A stretch of DNA of 64,000 nt from NCBI RefSeq assembly GCF_002263495.1, contig NZ_CP022753.1, forward strand, positions 4,650,001-4,714,000, given 5' to 3'. This DNA is from Nocardiopsis gilva YIM 90087. GTDB lineage: Bacteria; Actinomycetota; Actinomycetes; Streptosporangiales; Streptosporangiaceae. The notes below the pieces were generated by a model, which searched no databases, was not told the DNA's origin, and worked only from the letters and a program-made list of their open reading frames with translations. Of this stretch, positions 23,397-32,537 are shown piece after piece (within the stretch, counting starts at the first letter, position 1; each line of letters starts with the position of its first letter). Position numbers and translations under genes: made by a program.

Positions 23397-25410
23397 CCTC
23401 AGGGTCGGAGAGTGCGCGGTGCGCCCAGTGGATGTCGCGCCACACCTCGGGTTCCCGGCCGAGCCGGTTCACCAGGGAGGCGTACATCGCTCCCGCGTGC
23501 TCGGGATCGTGCCCGAGGTAGAGGGAGCTGGCGGTGATCGGCAGGTAGTTGATGCCGTAGTGCTCCTCGTCGGCGCCGTCCCACCAGATCCGGTAGTCGC
23601 CGCCGTCGCCCCAGACCATGGCGGCGACGTCGGGTTCGAAGTTCGCGGGGAACGTGTCGGCGTCGGCGTTCTGCCAGTACCGGCTCATCGTCGAGGCCTG
23701 GGTGGTGTGCAGGTACACGCCCAGGTCCCGCAGCTCCTCGTCTCCCGTGAGCGCGCCGAAGAGGGCGGTGGCGGCCGCGAAGTGCATTCCCTCGGACGAG
23801 GACTCCTTGTTGTTGCCCGAGGCGAAGCCGGCGTGGCCGGAGGCCCAGCCGTGGCCCGCATAGGGGGAGAAGGACCTGAGGAAGGGGAACATGGCGTCGT
23901 CGTGGTCTGGGCTGGCGACGTCGCGGATGAGCAGCTTGACCATGCCGCCCCACGCGTCGTCGGCGGCCCAGTCGGGGTCGTAGCGGGCGACGGTGGCCGC
24001 GGCCTGGACGAAGTACCCATAATGGAAGTCGTGGTCGTTGAGCTCCGTGTCCGACCCGAAGCCGGCGGGATAGCCGATGAGGGTGTGCCACGTCCCGTCG
24101 TAGTAGAACCGACCGCCGCCGCCCGCTGTGGCGGTCAGCCAGTCCTCCAGCCTCCCCCGGAGCAGGTCCAGGAGCGCGTCACGTCCTTCGGGGTGGTCCA
24201 CGGCCTCGGCGATCGGCACCAGTTGCGCGAGCCGCCCCAGGGCCTTGCCGGTCCAGTAGGTGTCGGCCGCCCCCTTCCAGGGGTCGTCGGCGTTCAGCTC
24301 CTCGTCGACCAGTCGCCGCAGCCGGTCGTGGTCGGCCTCGTCGACGGTGGGCATGCTCGGCAGCAGTCCGTGGGTGGTGAGCTCGGTACCGAAGCCGTCG
24401 CCCGCCACGACGCGCATCTCCCCGCGCGGGGACGTGTAGCGCAGATCGCCGAGTTCCGCGTCGGTCTCCTTCCACTGGTGGGGGTAGAGGGCGAGCAGGG
24501 TCCCGGTCTGCGAGCCCTCGCGGGCCTCGGTGGCGACGCGGTAGTCGGTGGTCAGCACCGCACCGGCCTCGTCGTAGTCGTAGGACACGGTGGTGCCGGT
24601 CACGAAGGAGTAGGCGTAGCGCTCGAACTCCGGCAGGTCGTCGGGGCTCATCAGCAGCGCCACCGAGACGTAGCCCGGGGCGTCGGACTCGGTACGCAGA
24701 ACGGTTTCAGAGCCCGTCCAACCGGTGTCGGAGGGCGCGAACAGCGCGTAGCGGTTGCCGTTGACGGTGGCGCCGACGACGGCGCCTTCGTCGTGCCAGA
24801 TCTCGGGCTCCGCGGCGAACGTGACCTCGGCCGCTCCGCCGTCGAGGTCGGCATAGGCGAAGGGGAGGCCCTGCCCGACCGTGGTGCGCAGGGTTCGCCG
24901 CCCGTCAGCCCACTGCGCGGTGACGGTCCAGTCCCCGTAGTCGGCGACGCGTGTGTCGGGGGAGGCGAGGTTCTCGATACCGAGGGTCAGGTCGGTGGTG
25001 TGGCCGAACTCGTACTTCTGACCGTCGGCCACGATCTCTTGGTCGCTGGGGTATCCGATCTCCAGCCCGGCCGCTGAGGGGCGGAACGACAGGGGGTGGG
25101 CGAACAGGTTCTCGCCGTACGGGTTGTCCGGGTAGCGGGGGAAGATCAGCGACGACCACCAGTCGTTGGTAGCCGGCGACTGGTCCAGGTCCTCGGTGAC
25201 CATGGGCTCGACGGGCGCGCCGACCACGTCGCTGGGAGCGGACTCGCCCGGAGGGAGGGCGGTGGTGTAACTGCCCGACCCGATCTCGACCTCATCGGCC
25301 GTGGCCGGCGCGGACGTAGCAGGCGCGGCATGGGTCGCGACGAGCACGGCGCCAAGGAGCGCGGCCGTGGCGGGGATACGCCGCCGTCGGCGGCGTGCTG
25401 CGGGGGGCAT
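23128..25410 (-). CDS. secreted GH81 endo-beta-1,3-glucanase (laminarinase)
   Basis: This 760-aa enzyme is predicted to cleave internal beta-1,3-glucosidic bonds of laminarin or fungal glucan outside the cell. It starts with an Arg-rich signal peptide (RRRRRRIPATAALLGAVLVATHAAPATSA). GH81 hallmarks follow: NDWWSSLIFPRYPDNPYGENLFAHPL, YWTGKALGRLAQL, NDHDFHYGYF with the conserved Asp/His, and NNKESSSEGMHFAAA with the catalytic Glu pair. I chose the ATG at 25410 over an upstream open extension because AGAGGAA precedes it and the signal peptide begins there. A CelR-type box lies 32 bp upstream, so the gene is probably controlled with the adjacent sugar-uptake operon. T. fusca has a comparable GH81 enzyme (Lam81A). 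Confidence 0.92.
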   Translation of the reverse strand: MPPAARRRRRRIPATAALLGAVLVATHAAPATSAPATADEVEIGSGSYTTALPPGESAPSDVVGAPVEPMVTEDLDQSPATNDWWSSLIFPRYPDNPYGENLFAHPLSFRPSAAGLEIGYPSDQEIVADGQKYEFGHTTDLTLGIENLASPDTRVADYGDWTVTAQWADGRRTLRTTVGQGLPFAYADLDGGAAEVTFAAEPEIWHDEGAVVGATVNGNRYALFAPSDTGWTGSETVLRTESDAPGYVSVALLMSPDDLPEFERYAYSFVTGTTVSYDYDEAGAVLTTDYRVATEAREGSQTGTLLALYPHQWKETDAELGDLRYTSPRGEMRVVAGDGFGTELTTHGLLPSMPTVDEADHDRLRRLVDEELNADDPWKGAADTYWTGKALGRLAQLVPIAEAVDHPEGRDALLDLLRGRLEDWLTATAGGGGRFYYDGTWHTLIGYPAGFGSDTELNDHDFHYGYFVQAAATVARYDPDWAADDAWGGMVKLLIRDVASPDHDDAMFPFLRSFSPYAGHGWASGHAGFASGNNKESSSEGMHFAAATALFGALTGDEELRDLGVYLHTTQASTMSRYWQNADADTFPANFEPDVAAMVWGDGGDYRIWWDGADEEHYGINYLPITASSLYLGHDPEHAGAMYASLVNRLGREPEVWRDIHWAHRALSDPEGALGAFEGQWRSYEPEAGSSKAHTYQWLTALAELGRVDTSVTADTAHYAVFENSGTRAYAAFNPGASPITVTFSDGTTLTVRPGELATG

Positions 25411-25441
25411 GCGGGGGGTTCCTCTCGTGGGGCGTAGGAGT

Positions 25442-25455
25442 TGGGAGCGCTCCCA
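25442..25455. promoter_or_regulatory. CelR operator, GH81 side
   Basis: The perfect 14-bp palindrome TGGGAGCGCTCCCA, extended by flanking T/A to 16 bp, matches the known CelR operator of T. fusca cellulase genes. It lies in the 5' leader of the GH81 gene. Confidence 0.9.
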
Positions 25456-25664
25456 ATATGATGTGTAACACGCGGACGGCGTCCGTGAGAACCGGGGCTC
25501 GGCGAGGAATTGCGAGACGCGAGGGGCATCCCTCGTTCGTGATGTGGAGAGACCCGGTAACGCCGCTGCGCGGCCCGCCTCCTGGCACACCCCGACCGGG
25601 GTAACGATTGCATTGCGCCGCATGGCGCGGGATTGACGCGCTCGACTGGCCCGGGTTGCTGTTG

Positions 25665-25678
25665 TGGGAGCGCTCCCA
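25665..25678. promoter_or_regulatory. CelR operator, transporter side
   Basis: This is a second perfect TGGGAGCGCTCCCA palindrome, with the symmetry extending to 18 bp (TG...CA flanks), 57 bp before the lipoprotein ATG. It should serve the uptake/beta-glucosidase operon. Confidence 0.9.
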
Positions 25679-25734
25679 CACCACGGGTGCCGGGAGGCGA
25701 TCTGGTGGTTTCGCCTAAGTCAAGGGGTCGCACA

Positions 25735-27021
25735 ATGACCAGACGTGCACGCGGTGGTCGAGCCGTCACCGCGATCGTGATGAGCGGAACGTTACTGGCG
25801 GCAGCCGGGTGCAGCAGCGGCGGAGAGGGCGCCGGCGGCGACGTCGAGCTGGTAGTCGAGACGTTCGGGACATTCGGCTACGAGGAGCTCATCGAAGAGT
25901 TCGAAGCTGAGACCGGCATCTCCGTCGAGCAGCGGGTCTACGGCGAGCTTGAGGACTACAACGAACAGCTCACCCGGAACATCGCCGCGGGCAGCGGCCT
26001 CGGCGACGTGGTGGCGATCGAGGAGGGAATCGTCCTCGACGTCATGCAGTCGGCCGACGCCTTCCACGACCTCAACGACTACGGGGCCGGCGAGATGGAG
26101 GACGACTTCCTGGCGTGGAAGTGGGAGCTGGGGCACACCCCCGACGGGCAGCTCCTCGGCCTTGGCACCGACATCGGCGGAATGGCGATCTGCTACCGCG
26201 CCGACTACTACGAGGAGGCAGGGCTCCCCAGCGACCGGGACGAGGTCTCGGAGCTCTGGGACACCTGGGAGGACTTCGTGGAAGTGGGTACGGAGTTCGC
26301 CGAGTCCGACGTCGACGCCGCCTTCGTGGACACGACCACCGAGTTCAGCAATGCGATCATGCGGCAGTCCGGCGACGTGATGTTCTTCGACGAGGACGGC
26401 GAGCTGATCATCGAGGACAGCGAGTCCGTCGCCTACGCCTGGGACATCGCCGGAGAGCTGATCGAGCGGGATCTCACCGCGGAGCTGGAGATGTGGTCCG
26501 ACGACTGGACCGCCGCGATCCAGGCCGGCGCCTTCGCGACGATGCCCTGCCCCTCCTGGATGCTCGGCCAGATCGAGGAGAACGCCGGTGAGGACGGCGA
26601 GGACCTGTGGGACGTGGCCAAGGTCCCGGGCGGCGGCGGCAACTGGGGCGGCTCCTGGCTGGCCGTGCCCACCCAGACCGAGCACCCGGAGGAAGCCGCG
26701 CAGCTGGCCAAGTTCCTGACCGGCCGCGAAGGGCAGCTGGGCGCCTGGAAGGCCCGGAACAACCTGCCGTCCTCCCCGGAGCTGCTGCGCAGCGACGAGG
26801 TGCGGGAGCACACCAACGGCTACTTCCGCGACGCGCCGGTCGGGGAGATCTACGCCGAGGGCGCGCTGGAGCTGGAGCCGGTCTTCTTCGGCCTCCACCA
26901 CTTCCCCGTGCAGCAGAGGACCAACAGCGAGGCGCTCCTGTCCTGGGAGCAGGGGCAGGCCACCCGCGAGGAAGCCTGGGACCAGGCCGTGGCGGAAGCC
27001 GAGCGGATCGCCCGCCGATAG
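25735..27021 (+). CDS. sugar ABC transporter substrate-binding lipoprotein
   Basis: This 428-aa extracellular lipoprotein has a Tat/Sec-like basic start, a hydrophobic stretch and the lipobox LAAAGC (Cys26), followed by a Ser/Gly linker. The mature part has the family 1 binding-protein fold: VETFGTFGYEELIEEFEAETGI near the start, LGTDIGGMAICYRADYYEEAGL, and PGGGGNWGGSWLAVP near the end. The cargo is predicted to be cellobiose or a similar oligo-beta-glucoside from the operon content. The ATG at 25735 is preceded by AAGGGG. An in-frame extension to 25633 crosses the CelR box and is unlikely. It is first in an operon with two permeases and a GH1 enzyme. No ATPase gene is present, so a shared MsiK-type ATPase is expected elsewhere. 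Confidence 0.9.
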   Translation: MTRRARGGRAVTAIVMSGTLLAAAGCSSGGEGAGGDVELVVETFGTFGYEELIEEFEAETGISVEQRVYGELEDYNEQLTRNIAAGSGLGDVVAIEEGIVLDVMQSADAFHDLNDYGAGEMEDDFLAWKWELGHTPDGQLLGLGTDIGGMAICYRADYYEEAGLPSDRDEVSELWDTWEDFVEVGTEFAESDVDAAFVDTTTEFSNAIMRQSGDVMFFDEDGELIIEDSESVAYAWDIAGELIERDLTAELEMWSDDWTAAIQAGAFATMPCPSWMLGQIEENAGEDGEDLWDVAKVPGGGGNWGGSWLAVPTQTEHPEEAAQLAKFLTGREGQLGAWKARNNLPSSPELLRSDEVREHTNGYFRDAPVGEIYAEGALELEPVFFGLHHFPVQQRTNSEALLSWEQGQATREEAWDQAVAEAERIARR

Positions 27022-27064
27022 CCCGCTGAGCTGCCACGACCACCCACAAGGGACGTAGGAGAGA

Positions 27065-28087
27065 ATGAGAGTCCTCAACCGAAGCGGGGGCACCGCGGAT
27101 GCCGGGCCGCCCGCCCCCGCACCGCCGGGCGCCCAGGCGCCGCAGGCCCCAGGCGGACGCGGGAAGGGACACCGGCAGGGACGCGGGCGCTGGCAGGCGC
27201 TGCGCTCCTGGCTGGACCTGCGGGTGTCCCCCTACCTGTTCGTCGCCCCCTACTTCGTACTGTTCGGCGTTTTCGGCCTGTTCCCTGTGCTCTTCACCTT
27301 CTGGATTTCGCTGCACGACTGGGGGCTGCTCGCGGGCAACCAGGGGTTCGCCGGGCTGGACAACTACGCGTTCCTGGTCGGCGACGCCAAGTTCTGGCAG
27401 GCGCTGGTCAACACCCTCGGGATCTTCGTCCTGGCGGTGGTGCCGCAGCTCATGCTCTCGCTGCTGCTGGCGGACACCCTCAACCGCCGGATCCGGTGGC
27501 GCGGGTTCTTCCGGGCCGGGGTGATCCTCCCCTACGTCACCTCGATCGCGGCGATGGCGGTCGTCTTCGGGCAGCTCTTCGGCCGGGATTTCGGGCTGGT
27601 CAACTATGCGCTGGACGTCGTCGGCCTCAGCCCTGTCGACTGGCCCAACCAGCGCCTCGCCTCCTGGGCCGCGATCGCCGTGATGATCGACTGGCGCTGG
27701 ACCGGGTTCAACACGCTGATCTACCTCGCCGCCATGCAGGCGATCCCACGGGAGCTGTACGAGGCCTCGGCCATCGACGGCGCGTCGCGGATGCGGCAGT
27801 TCTGGCAGATCACCATCCCGATGGTGCGGCCCACCATTCTGTTCACCGTCATCATCTCCACGATCGGCCAGATGCAGCTGTTCACCGAGCCGGTCGTCTT
27901 CGGCCGGGGCTACGAGGGCGGCACCCAGGGCCAGTTCCAGACCGTGGCGATGCTGATGTTCCAGGAGGTCATGGAGTACCAGAACTTCGGCTACGGTGCC
28001 GCGATCGCCTGGGTGATCTTCCTGCTGATCGTGCTGTTCGCGGTGATCAACCTGCTGTTCGTCAGTCGCATCCGCGGTGCGGCCTGA
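27065..28087 (+). CDS. sugar ABC transporter permease, MalF type
   Basis: This 340-aa inner-membrane protein has a Pro/Gly-rich cytoplasmic N-terminus, then PYLFVAPYFVLFGVFGLFPVLFTFWISLHDW (TM1). It ends with the EAA loop EASAIDGASRMRQFWQITIPMVRPTI that docks on the ATPase. About six membrane segments are visible. It pairs with the permease at 28100 to form the translocation channel. GGACGTAGGAGAGA lies just before the ATG. Confidence 0.9.
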   Translation: MRVLNRSGGTADAGPPAPAPPGAQAPQAPGGRGKGHRQGRGRWQALRSWLDLRVSPYLFVAPYFVLFGVFGLFPVLFTFWISLHDWGLLAGNQGFAGLDNYAFLVGDAKFWQALVNTLGIFVLAVVPQLMLSLLLADTLNRRIRWRGFFRAGVILPYVTSIAAMAVVFGQLFGRDFGLVNYALDVVGLSPVDWPNQRLASWAAIAVMIDWRWTGFNTLIYLAAMQAIPRELYEASAIDGASRMRQFWQITIPMVRPTILFTVIISTIGQMQLFTEPVVFGRGYEGGTQGQFQTVAMLMFQEVMEYQNFGYGAAIAWVIFLLIVLFAVINLLFVSRIRGAA

Positions 28088-28099
28088 GTCACGGCGGAG

Positions 28100-29041
28100 A
28101 TGGAGATGACGCCCATGCCTGTGTCCTCGGACGCGCCCCGGCTGCGCCCGGCTCGCGGCTGCACGCCCGTCCGGCCGTTCCGGCCCTTCCAGCGGCACCC
28201 CGCCCACGACGGCGCTTCGCGCCGCGAGGTCGGCCCGCTCACCTACCTCGCGCTGACCCTCGCCGTCCTCTTCTCCGCGTTCCCGCTGTACTGGATGTTC
28301 GTGGTCGCCACGCGCGGCAACGCGGCGATCGCCCAGCGGCCGCCCGCCATCGCTCCCGGCGGCGAGTTCGCCGAGAACGTGGTGCGCACCCTGGAGAACC
28401 CGCAGGCCAACTTCGCGCTGGGCCTGGTGAACTCCGCCATCGTGGCCTCGGTCACCGCGGTGTCCGTGGTGCTCTTCTGCTCCCTCGCGGGGTTCGCCCT
28501 GGCCAAGCTTCGGTTCACCGGCCGCAACGCGATCACCCTCGGCGTCGTCCTCACGATGATGGTGCCGGTGCAGATGGCCGTCGTCCCGATGCTGATCATG
28601 ATGGACGCGTTCGACTGGCGGGGCGATCTCAAGGCGGTCATCGTGCCGTTCATGGTCACCGGGTTCGGCGTGTTCATGATGCGGCAGTACGCCCTGCAGG
28701 GGGTGCCCACCGAACTGCTGGAGGCGGCCAGGATCGACGGCTGCTCGATGTTCCGGGCGTTCTGGAGCGTGGTGCTGCCCGCGCTGCGCCCGCCCATGGT
28801 CGTGCTCGGCCTGCTGACCTTCATGCAGAACTGGAACGAGTTCATCTGGCCGATCGCCGTACTCGGCCCTGACAATCCCACGGTGCAGGTGTCGATCCAC
28901 CAACTCAACAGCGGCTACACCACCGACTTCGCGCTGATGTTCACCGGTGCGGCCTTCGCGACCCTGCCCCTACTGCTGGTTTTCGTCCTGTTCGGCCGCC
29001 GTCTCATCGGCGGCATCATGGAAGGTGCGGTCAAAGGGTGA
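28100..29041 (+). CDS. sugar ABC transporter permease, MalG type
   Basis: This permease of up to 313 aa has the EAA loop EAARIDGCSMFRAFWSVVLPALRPPM and six predicted helices, beginning with LTYLALTLAVLFSAFPLYWMFVVATR. It is the second half of the transporter channel. Three in-frame ATGs (28100, 28106, 28115) are possible starts. The one at 28106 has the best-spaced GGAG. Its stop overlaps the GTG of the beta-glucosidase gene (GTGA). Confidence 0.9.
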   Translation: MEMTPMPVSSDAPRLRPARGCTPVRPFRPFQRHPAHDGASRREVGPLTYLALTLAVLFSAFPLYWMFVVATRGNAAIAQRPPAIAPGGEFAENVVRTLENPQANFALGLVNSAIVASVTAVSVVLFCSLAGFALAKLRFTGRNAITLGVVLTMMVPVQMAVVPMLIMMDAFDWRGDLKAVIVPFMVTGFGVFMMRQYALQGVPTELLEAARIDGCSMFRAFWSVVLPALRPPMVVLGLLTFMQNWNEFIWPIAVLGPDNPTVQVSIHQLNSGYTTDFALMFTGAAFATLPLLLVFVLFGRRLIGGIMEGAVKG

Positions 29042-30555
29042 CTTCCCGCTACTCTCTCTCCTCTCGCTCCTCGCTCGTGGTCACGCCCCCTGTTCCGGAA
29101 CCGCCGGAGCCGGAGGCGTCCCGCGAGGTGCGCTTCCCCGCCGACTTCGCGTGGGGCGCCGCCACAGCCGCGTTCCAGATCGAGGGTGCCACCCGGGCCG
29201 ACGGGCGGGGCGTGAGCATCTGGGACACGTTCGCGGCGACGCCCGGGCGTGTCCTCGGCGGCGACACCGGGGAACCGGCGGCGAACCACTACCGGCGCTA
29301 CGCCGAGGACGTGGCGCTGCTCCGCTCCCTGGGGATCGGCAACTACCGGTTCTCCCTCGCCTGGCCCCGCATTCAGCCGGACGGGACCGGGCCGGGCAAC
29401 CCGGCGGGCCTCGACTTCTACGACAGGCTCGTCGACGAGCTGCTCGCCGCGGGGATCGAGCCGTGGCCGACGCTCTACCACTGGGACCTGCCCCAGCCAC
29501 TCGAGGACGCCGGTGGCTGGCCCGCCCGGGACACCGCTCTGCGGTTCGCCGAGTACGCCGCCATCGCCCACCGGCGGCTGGGGGACCGGGTGCGCACCTG
29601 GTGCACCATCAACGAACCGTGGGTCGTGGCCTTCCTCGGCTACGCCTCCGGGGAGCACGCCCCGGGACGCCGTGAGCCCGCGTCCGCCCTCGCGGCCACG
29701 CACCACCTGATGCTCGGCCACGGGCTGGCTGCCGCGGCGATTCGGGGCCAGGGAGCCACAACGACCGGTACACGGCCGGGCACGCCCGCGGTGGGGATCG
29801 TGCTCAACGCCCAACCGATCCGGCCACACGAAGGTTCCGTGGCCGACCTGGACGCGGCGCGCCGCGTCGACGGCGTGCGCAACCGGATCTTCCTCGATCC
29901 GCTGTACCACGGCCGCTACCCCGACGACGTCCGGGCCGACCTCGCCGACGTCTCGGACTTCGCCTTCGTACGGGACGGGGACCTGACCACCATCGCCGCG
30001 CCGCTGGACTTCCTCGGGATCAACTACTACAGCCCGGCGAGCGTGACGGGGGCCGCCGGGAAGGTCGATCCCGAGCTGCTGGAACCGGCGGGCGACGGCC
30101 CCTCCCGCCTGGTGGGGTGCGAGGACGTCGGCGTCCTGCGCGGGGCGGAACCCCGCACCGACCAGGACTGGGAAATCGACGCCACCGGCCTGACCGAGCT
30201 GCTCCTCCGACTGGCGGTGGACTACCCCGGGACGCCGTTGTACGTGACCGAGAACGGGGCCTCCTACCGGGACGAGGTCGCCGACGACGGCGCCGTTCAC
30301 GATCCCCGGCGGGCCTCCTATCTCGACCAGCACGTGCGCGCCACCCACGCCGCCCTCACGGCAGGCGCGCCCGTCAAGGGGTACTTCGTGTGGTCCCTGC
30401 TGGACAACTTCGAGTGGGCCTACGGCTACAGCGAGCGGTTCGGGATCATCCACGTCGACTACGACACCCAGCGCAGGACCGTCAAGGACAGCGGCCGGTG
30501 GTACGGCCGTCTGGCCGCGACCGGTGCCGTGCCCCCGCTCGCTGGGTCCGACTGA
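29038..30555 (+). CDS. bglC: GH1 beta-glucosidase
   Basis: This 505-aa cytoplasmic retaining glycosidase would hydrolyse imported cellobiose or laminaribiose to glucose. FPADFAWGAATAAFQIEG opens the barrel, the acid/base Glu is in TINEPW (Glu193), and the nucleophile is in YVTENGAS (Glu405). The C-terminal FVWSLLDNFEWAYGYSERFGI is diagnostic of GH1. It lacks a signal peptide. It is last in the transporter operon, translated from a GTG overlapping the permease stop. The order binding protein, two permeases, bglC, celR matches the T. fusca bgl locus. Confidence 0.92.
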   Translation: MTSRYSLSSRSSLVVTPPVPEPPEPEASREVRFPADFAWGAATAAFQIEGATRADGRGVSIWDTFAATPGRVLGGDTGEPAANHYRRYAEDVALLRSLGIGNYRFSLAWPRIQPDGTGPGNPAGLDFYDRLVDELLAAGIEPWPTLYHWDLPQPLEDAGGWPARDTALRFAEYAAIAHRRLGDRVRTWCTINEPWVVAFLGYASGEHAPGRREPASALAATHHLMLGHGLAAAAIRGQGATTTGTRPGTPAVGIVLNAQPIRPHEGSVADLDAARRVDGVRNRIFLDPLYHGRYPDDVRADLADVSDFAFVRDGDLTTIAAPLDFLGINYYSPASVTGAAGKVDPELLEPAGDGPSRLVGCEDVGVLRGAEPRTDQDWEIDATGLTELLLRLAVDYPGTPLYVTENGASYRDEVADDGAVHDPRRASYLDQHVRATHAALTAGAPVKGYFVWSLLDNFEWAYGYSERFGIIHVDYDTQRRTVKDSGRWYGRLAATGAVPPLAGSD

Positions 30556-30660
30556 CAGGGGGGGCACAGGACACGACGAACAGACCCCTGGTGTGCGCGA
30601 AGATGGAAGAGGGCGCGTCTGAGAAGTCCACCGGCGCGCGAGGTGAGGACTGGGGGCGAG

Positions 30661-31719
30661 ATGAGGGGCCGACGACGGCCGACGCTGGAGATGGTCGCCG
30701 AGCGCGCGGGTGTCGGGCGCGGAACGGTGTCCCGCGTCATCAACGGCTCCGCAAGCGTCAGCGAGCTGACCAGGCGGGCCGTGCTGCAGGCGGTGGCGGA
30801 TCTGGGTTACGTGCCCAACCAGGCCGCGCGCACCCTGGTCACCCGGCGCACCGACACTGTGGCGCTGGTGGCCTCCGAGCCGCACGAGCGGGTCTTCGCC
30901 GAGCCGTTCTTCGCGCAGGTCGTCAAGGGCATCAGCGGGGTGCTGAACGAGCGCGGCCTCCAGCTGCTGCTGAGCATGGTCGCCTCAGGAGCGGAGCAGG
31001 AGCGGGCGAGCCAGTACCTGACGCGGGACCACGTGGACGGGGTGCTGCTCGTCTCCGAACACCGGGACGATCCGCTCTCGGCGCGGCTGGCCGAGTCGGG
31101 GGTGCCGTGCGTGCACGGCGGCCGCCCGTTGGGCCGGGCGCGGGAACGTCTCAGCTACGTCGACATCGACAACGTCGGCGGCGGGTACATGGCCACGCGG
31201 CACCTGCTGGCGAGTGGCCGCCATGCCGTCGCGACGATCACCGGGCCGCAGGACATGGTGGCCGGCGTGGAGCGGCTGCGCGGTTACGAACGGGCCCTCC
31301 GCGAGACCGGCCACCAGCCCGTCCCGGAGCGGATCGCGACCGGCGACTTCAGCTACGACGGCGGCGCGCGGGCGATGCGCGAGCTGCTACGTACGGCCCC
31401 CGACCTGGACGGGGTCTTCGTCGCCTCGGACCTGATGGCGATGGCGGCGCTGCGCGTCCTGCGTGATGCCGGTCGAACCGTTCCCGGCGACGTGGCCGTG
31501 GTCGGCTATGACGACATCCCCTTCGCGCTGCACGCGGATCCCCCGCTGACCACGGTGCACCAGCCCGCCGAGCAGATGGGGCAGGAGATGGCGCGGCTCC
31601 TCGTCGACCGAATCTCGCAGACCACCGGCCGCCACTCGGCCAACGGCTCCCCCGAGGAGGTCGCGGAGGAGGCGGCAGTGGTCCTCGACACCCACCTGGT
31701 TGTGCGGGATACCGCCTGA
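30661..31719 (+). CDS. celR: CelR-like LacI-family repressor
   Basis: This 352-aa regulator has the LacI helix-turn-helix TLEMVAERAGVGRGTVSRVI near the start, hinge helix VPNQAARTLV, and a periplasmic-binding-protein-like effector domain (VDIDNVGGGYMATRHLL, VAVVGYDDIPFALHADPPLTTV). CelR of T. fusca binds TGGGAGCGCTCCCA and is released by cellobiose. Two perfect copies of that box lie upstream of this operon, and the gene follows bglC as in T. fusca, so the assignment is strong. The ATG at 30661 is preceded by GGGGGCGAG. A GTG at 30643 would add six residues. Confidence 0.88.
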   Translation: MRGRRRPTLEMVAERAGVGRGTVSRVINGSASVSELTRRAVLQAVADLGYVPNQAARTLVTRRTDTVALVASEPHERVFAEPFFAQVVKGISGVLNERGLQLLLSMVASGAEQERASQYLTRDHVDGVLLVSEHRDDPLSARLAESGVPCVHGGRPLGRARERLSYVDIDNVGGGYMATRHLLASGRHAVATITGPQDMVAGVERLRGYERALRETGHQPVPERIATGDFSYDGGARAMRELLRTAPDLDGVFVASDLMAMAALRVLRDAGRTVPGDVAVVGYDDIPFALHADPPLTTVHQPAEQMGQEMARLLVDRISQTTGRHSANGSPEEVAEEAAVVLDTHLVVRDTA

Positions 31720-31775
31720 GGCGTGGCTCGCGCATTCCGGAAGGGAGCGGGGTTCTGGCGAAAAGGTAAGGATCG

Positions 31776-32537
31776 CTAAGACACCGCTTCCGACCACGAT
31801 TTCCATACCGGGTCCAGGATCCGGTCCGCCTCGTAGGCGTGGTGGGTGACAGACCGGTACAGGGCACCCGGCCCTGCGAGGTCCAGGCGGGCCGGGGCCG
31901 GTTCGCCCGGTGGGGTGCGGCCGAAGAGGGCGACCTGGCTGACGACGCGGGCGTGGCCCAGGATGCCGGGGAGTTCGCGGGTGGCGGGGTCGCGGAGGTC
32001 GAGGTCCTCCACGAGCAGCTCGTGCCCGTCGTGGGTCACATGGGTCATGGACCGCAGGGCGCCGCCGTGTTCGTGGGTGCGGCCCAGCACGAGGGTTTCG
32101 TGCCACAGCAGCTCGGCTCCCGCAGCGAGGTCGGCGCGGACCTCGCGGTGGACGTCGGCGCCGTCGGAGAGAACGAAGGGCTGCTCGCGCCAGTGCAGGA
32201 CGGCGCCCTCCCCCAGGGTCACCTCGGCGCGCCAGGACGCCGTGCCGCCGCGGGCGTTGTAGGCGAGGGTGCCGTTGGGGTCGACCAGGTCGACCCGCGC
32301 GCCGGGGCCGACCTCGACACGGAGGACGAAGTCGTCCCCGGCGCACAACGACGCGCGCACGCCGGCCAGGGCGATCTTGACGCCCGGACCGCGCGATGCC
32401 ATGGGGCGCGGAGAGATGAAGGTGCCCTGTTCCAGCACTCGCGCCCGGGACCGGCCGTCCACCGTGTCCACGACGATGCGGGCCGGGTGGTGGATCGACA
32501 CGTGGTCGTGCGCCGCGTCGAGGGTCATCGAACTCAT
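31776..32537 (-). CDS. ureD: urease accessory protein UreD
   Basis: This 253-aa scaffold protein joins UreF and UreG in the complex that delivers nickel to apo-urease. Typical segments are [54 protein letters not shown] and LGRTHEHG. It is the last gene of the urease operon, overlapping the ureG stop by ATGA. It converges on celR with 56 bp between the stops. Confidence 0.88.
   Translation of the reverse strand: MSSMTLDAAHDHVSIHHPARIVVDTVDGRSRARVLEQGTFISPRPMASRGPGVKIALAGVRASLCAGDDFVLRVEVGPGARVDLVDPNGTLAYNARGGTASWRAEVTLGEGAVLHWREQPFVLSDGADVHREVRADLAAGAELLWHETLVLGRTHEHGGALRSMTHVTHDGHELLVEDLDLRDPATRELPGILGHARVVSQVALFGRTPPGEPAPARLDLAGPGALYRSVTHHAYEADRILDPVWKSWSEAVS

Larger units (their letters stand above)
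25411..25734. promoter_or_regulatory. 324-bp divergent promoter region with two CelR boxes
   Basis: This region lies between GH81 (minus) and the lipoprotein gene (plus) and carries a CelR-type box near each gene, at 25442-25455 and 25665-25678. The stretch between them has no recognisable gene. Each box lies 32 bp (GH81) or 57 bp (lipoprotein) from the nearest start codon, suited to blocking transcription initiation. Confidence 0.75.

Noticed and set aside
26474-28903. 809-codon minus-strand frame opposite the ABC transporter genes
   Set aside because: It is Asp/Arg/His-rich with no family resemblance and spans three real plus-strand genes.
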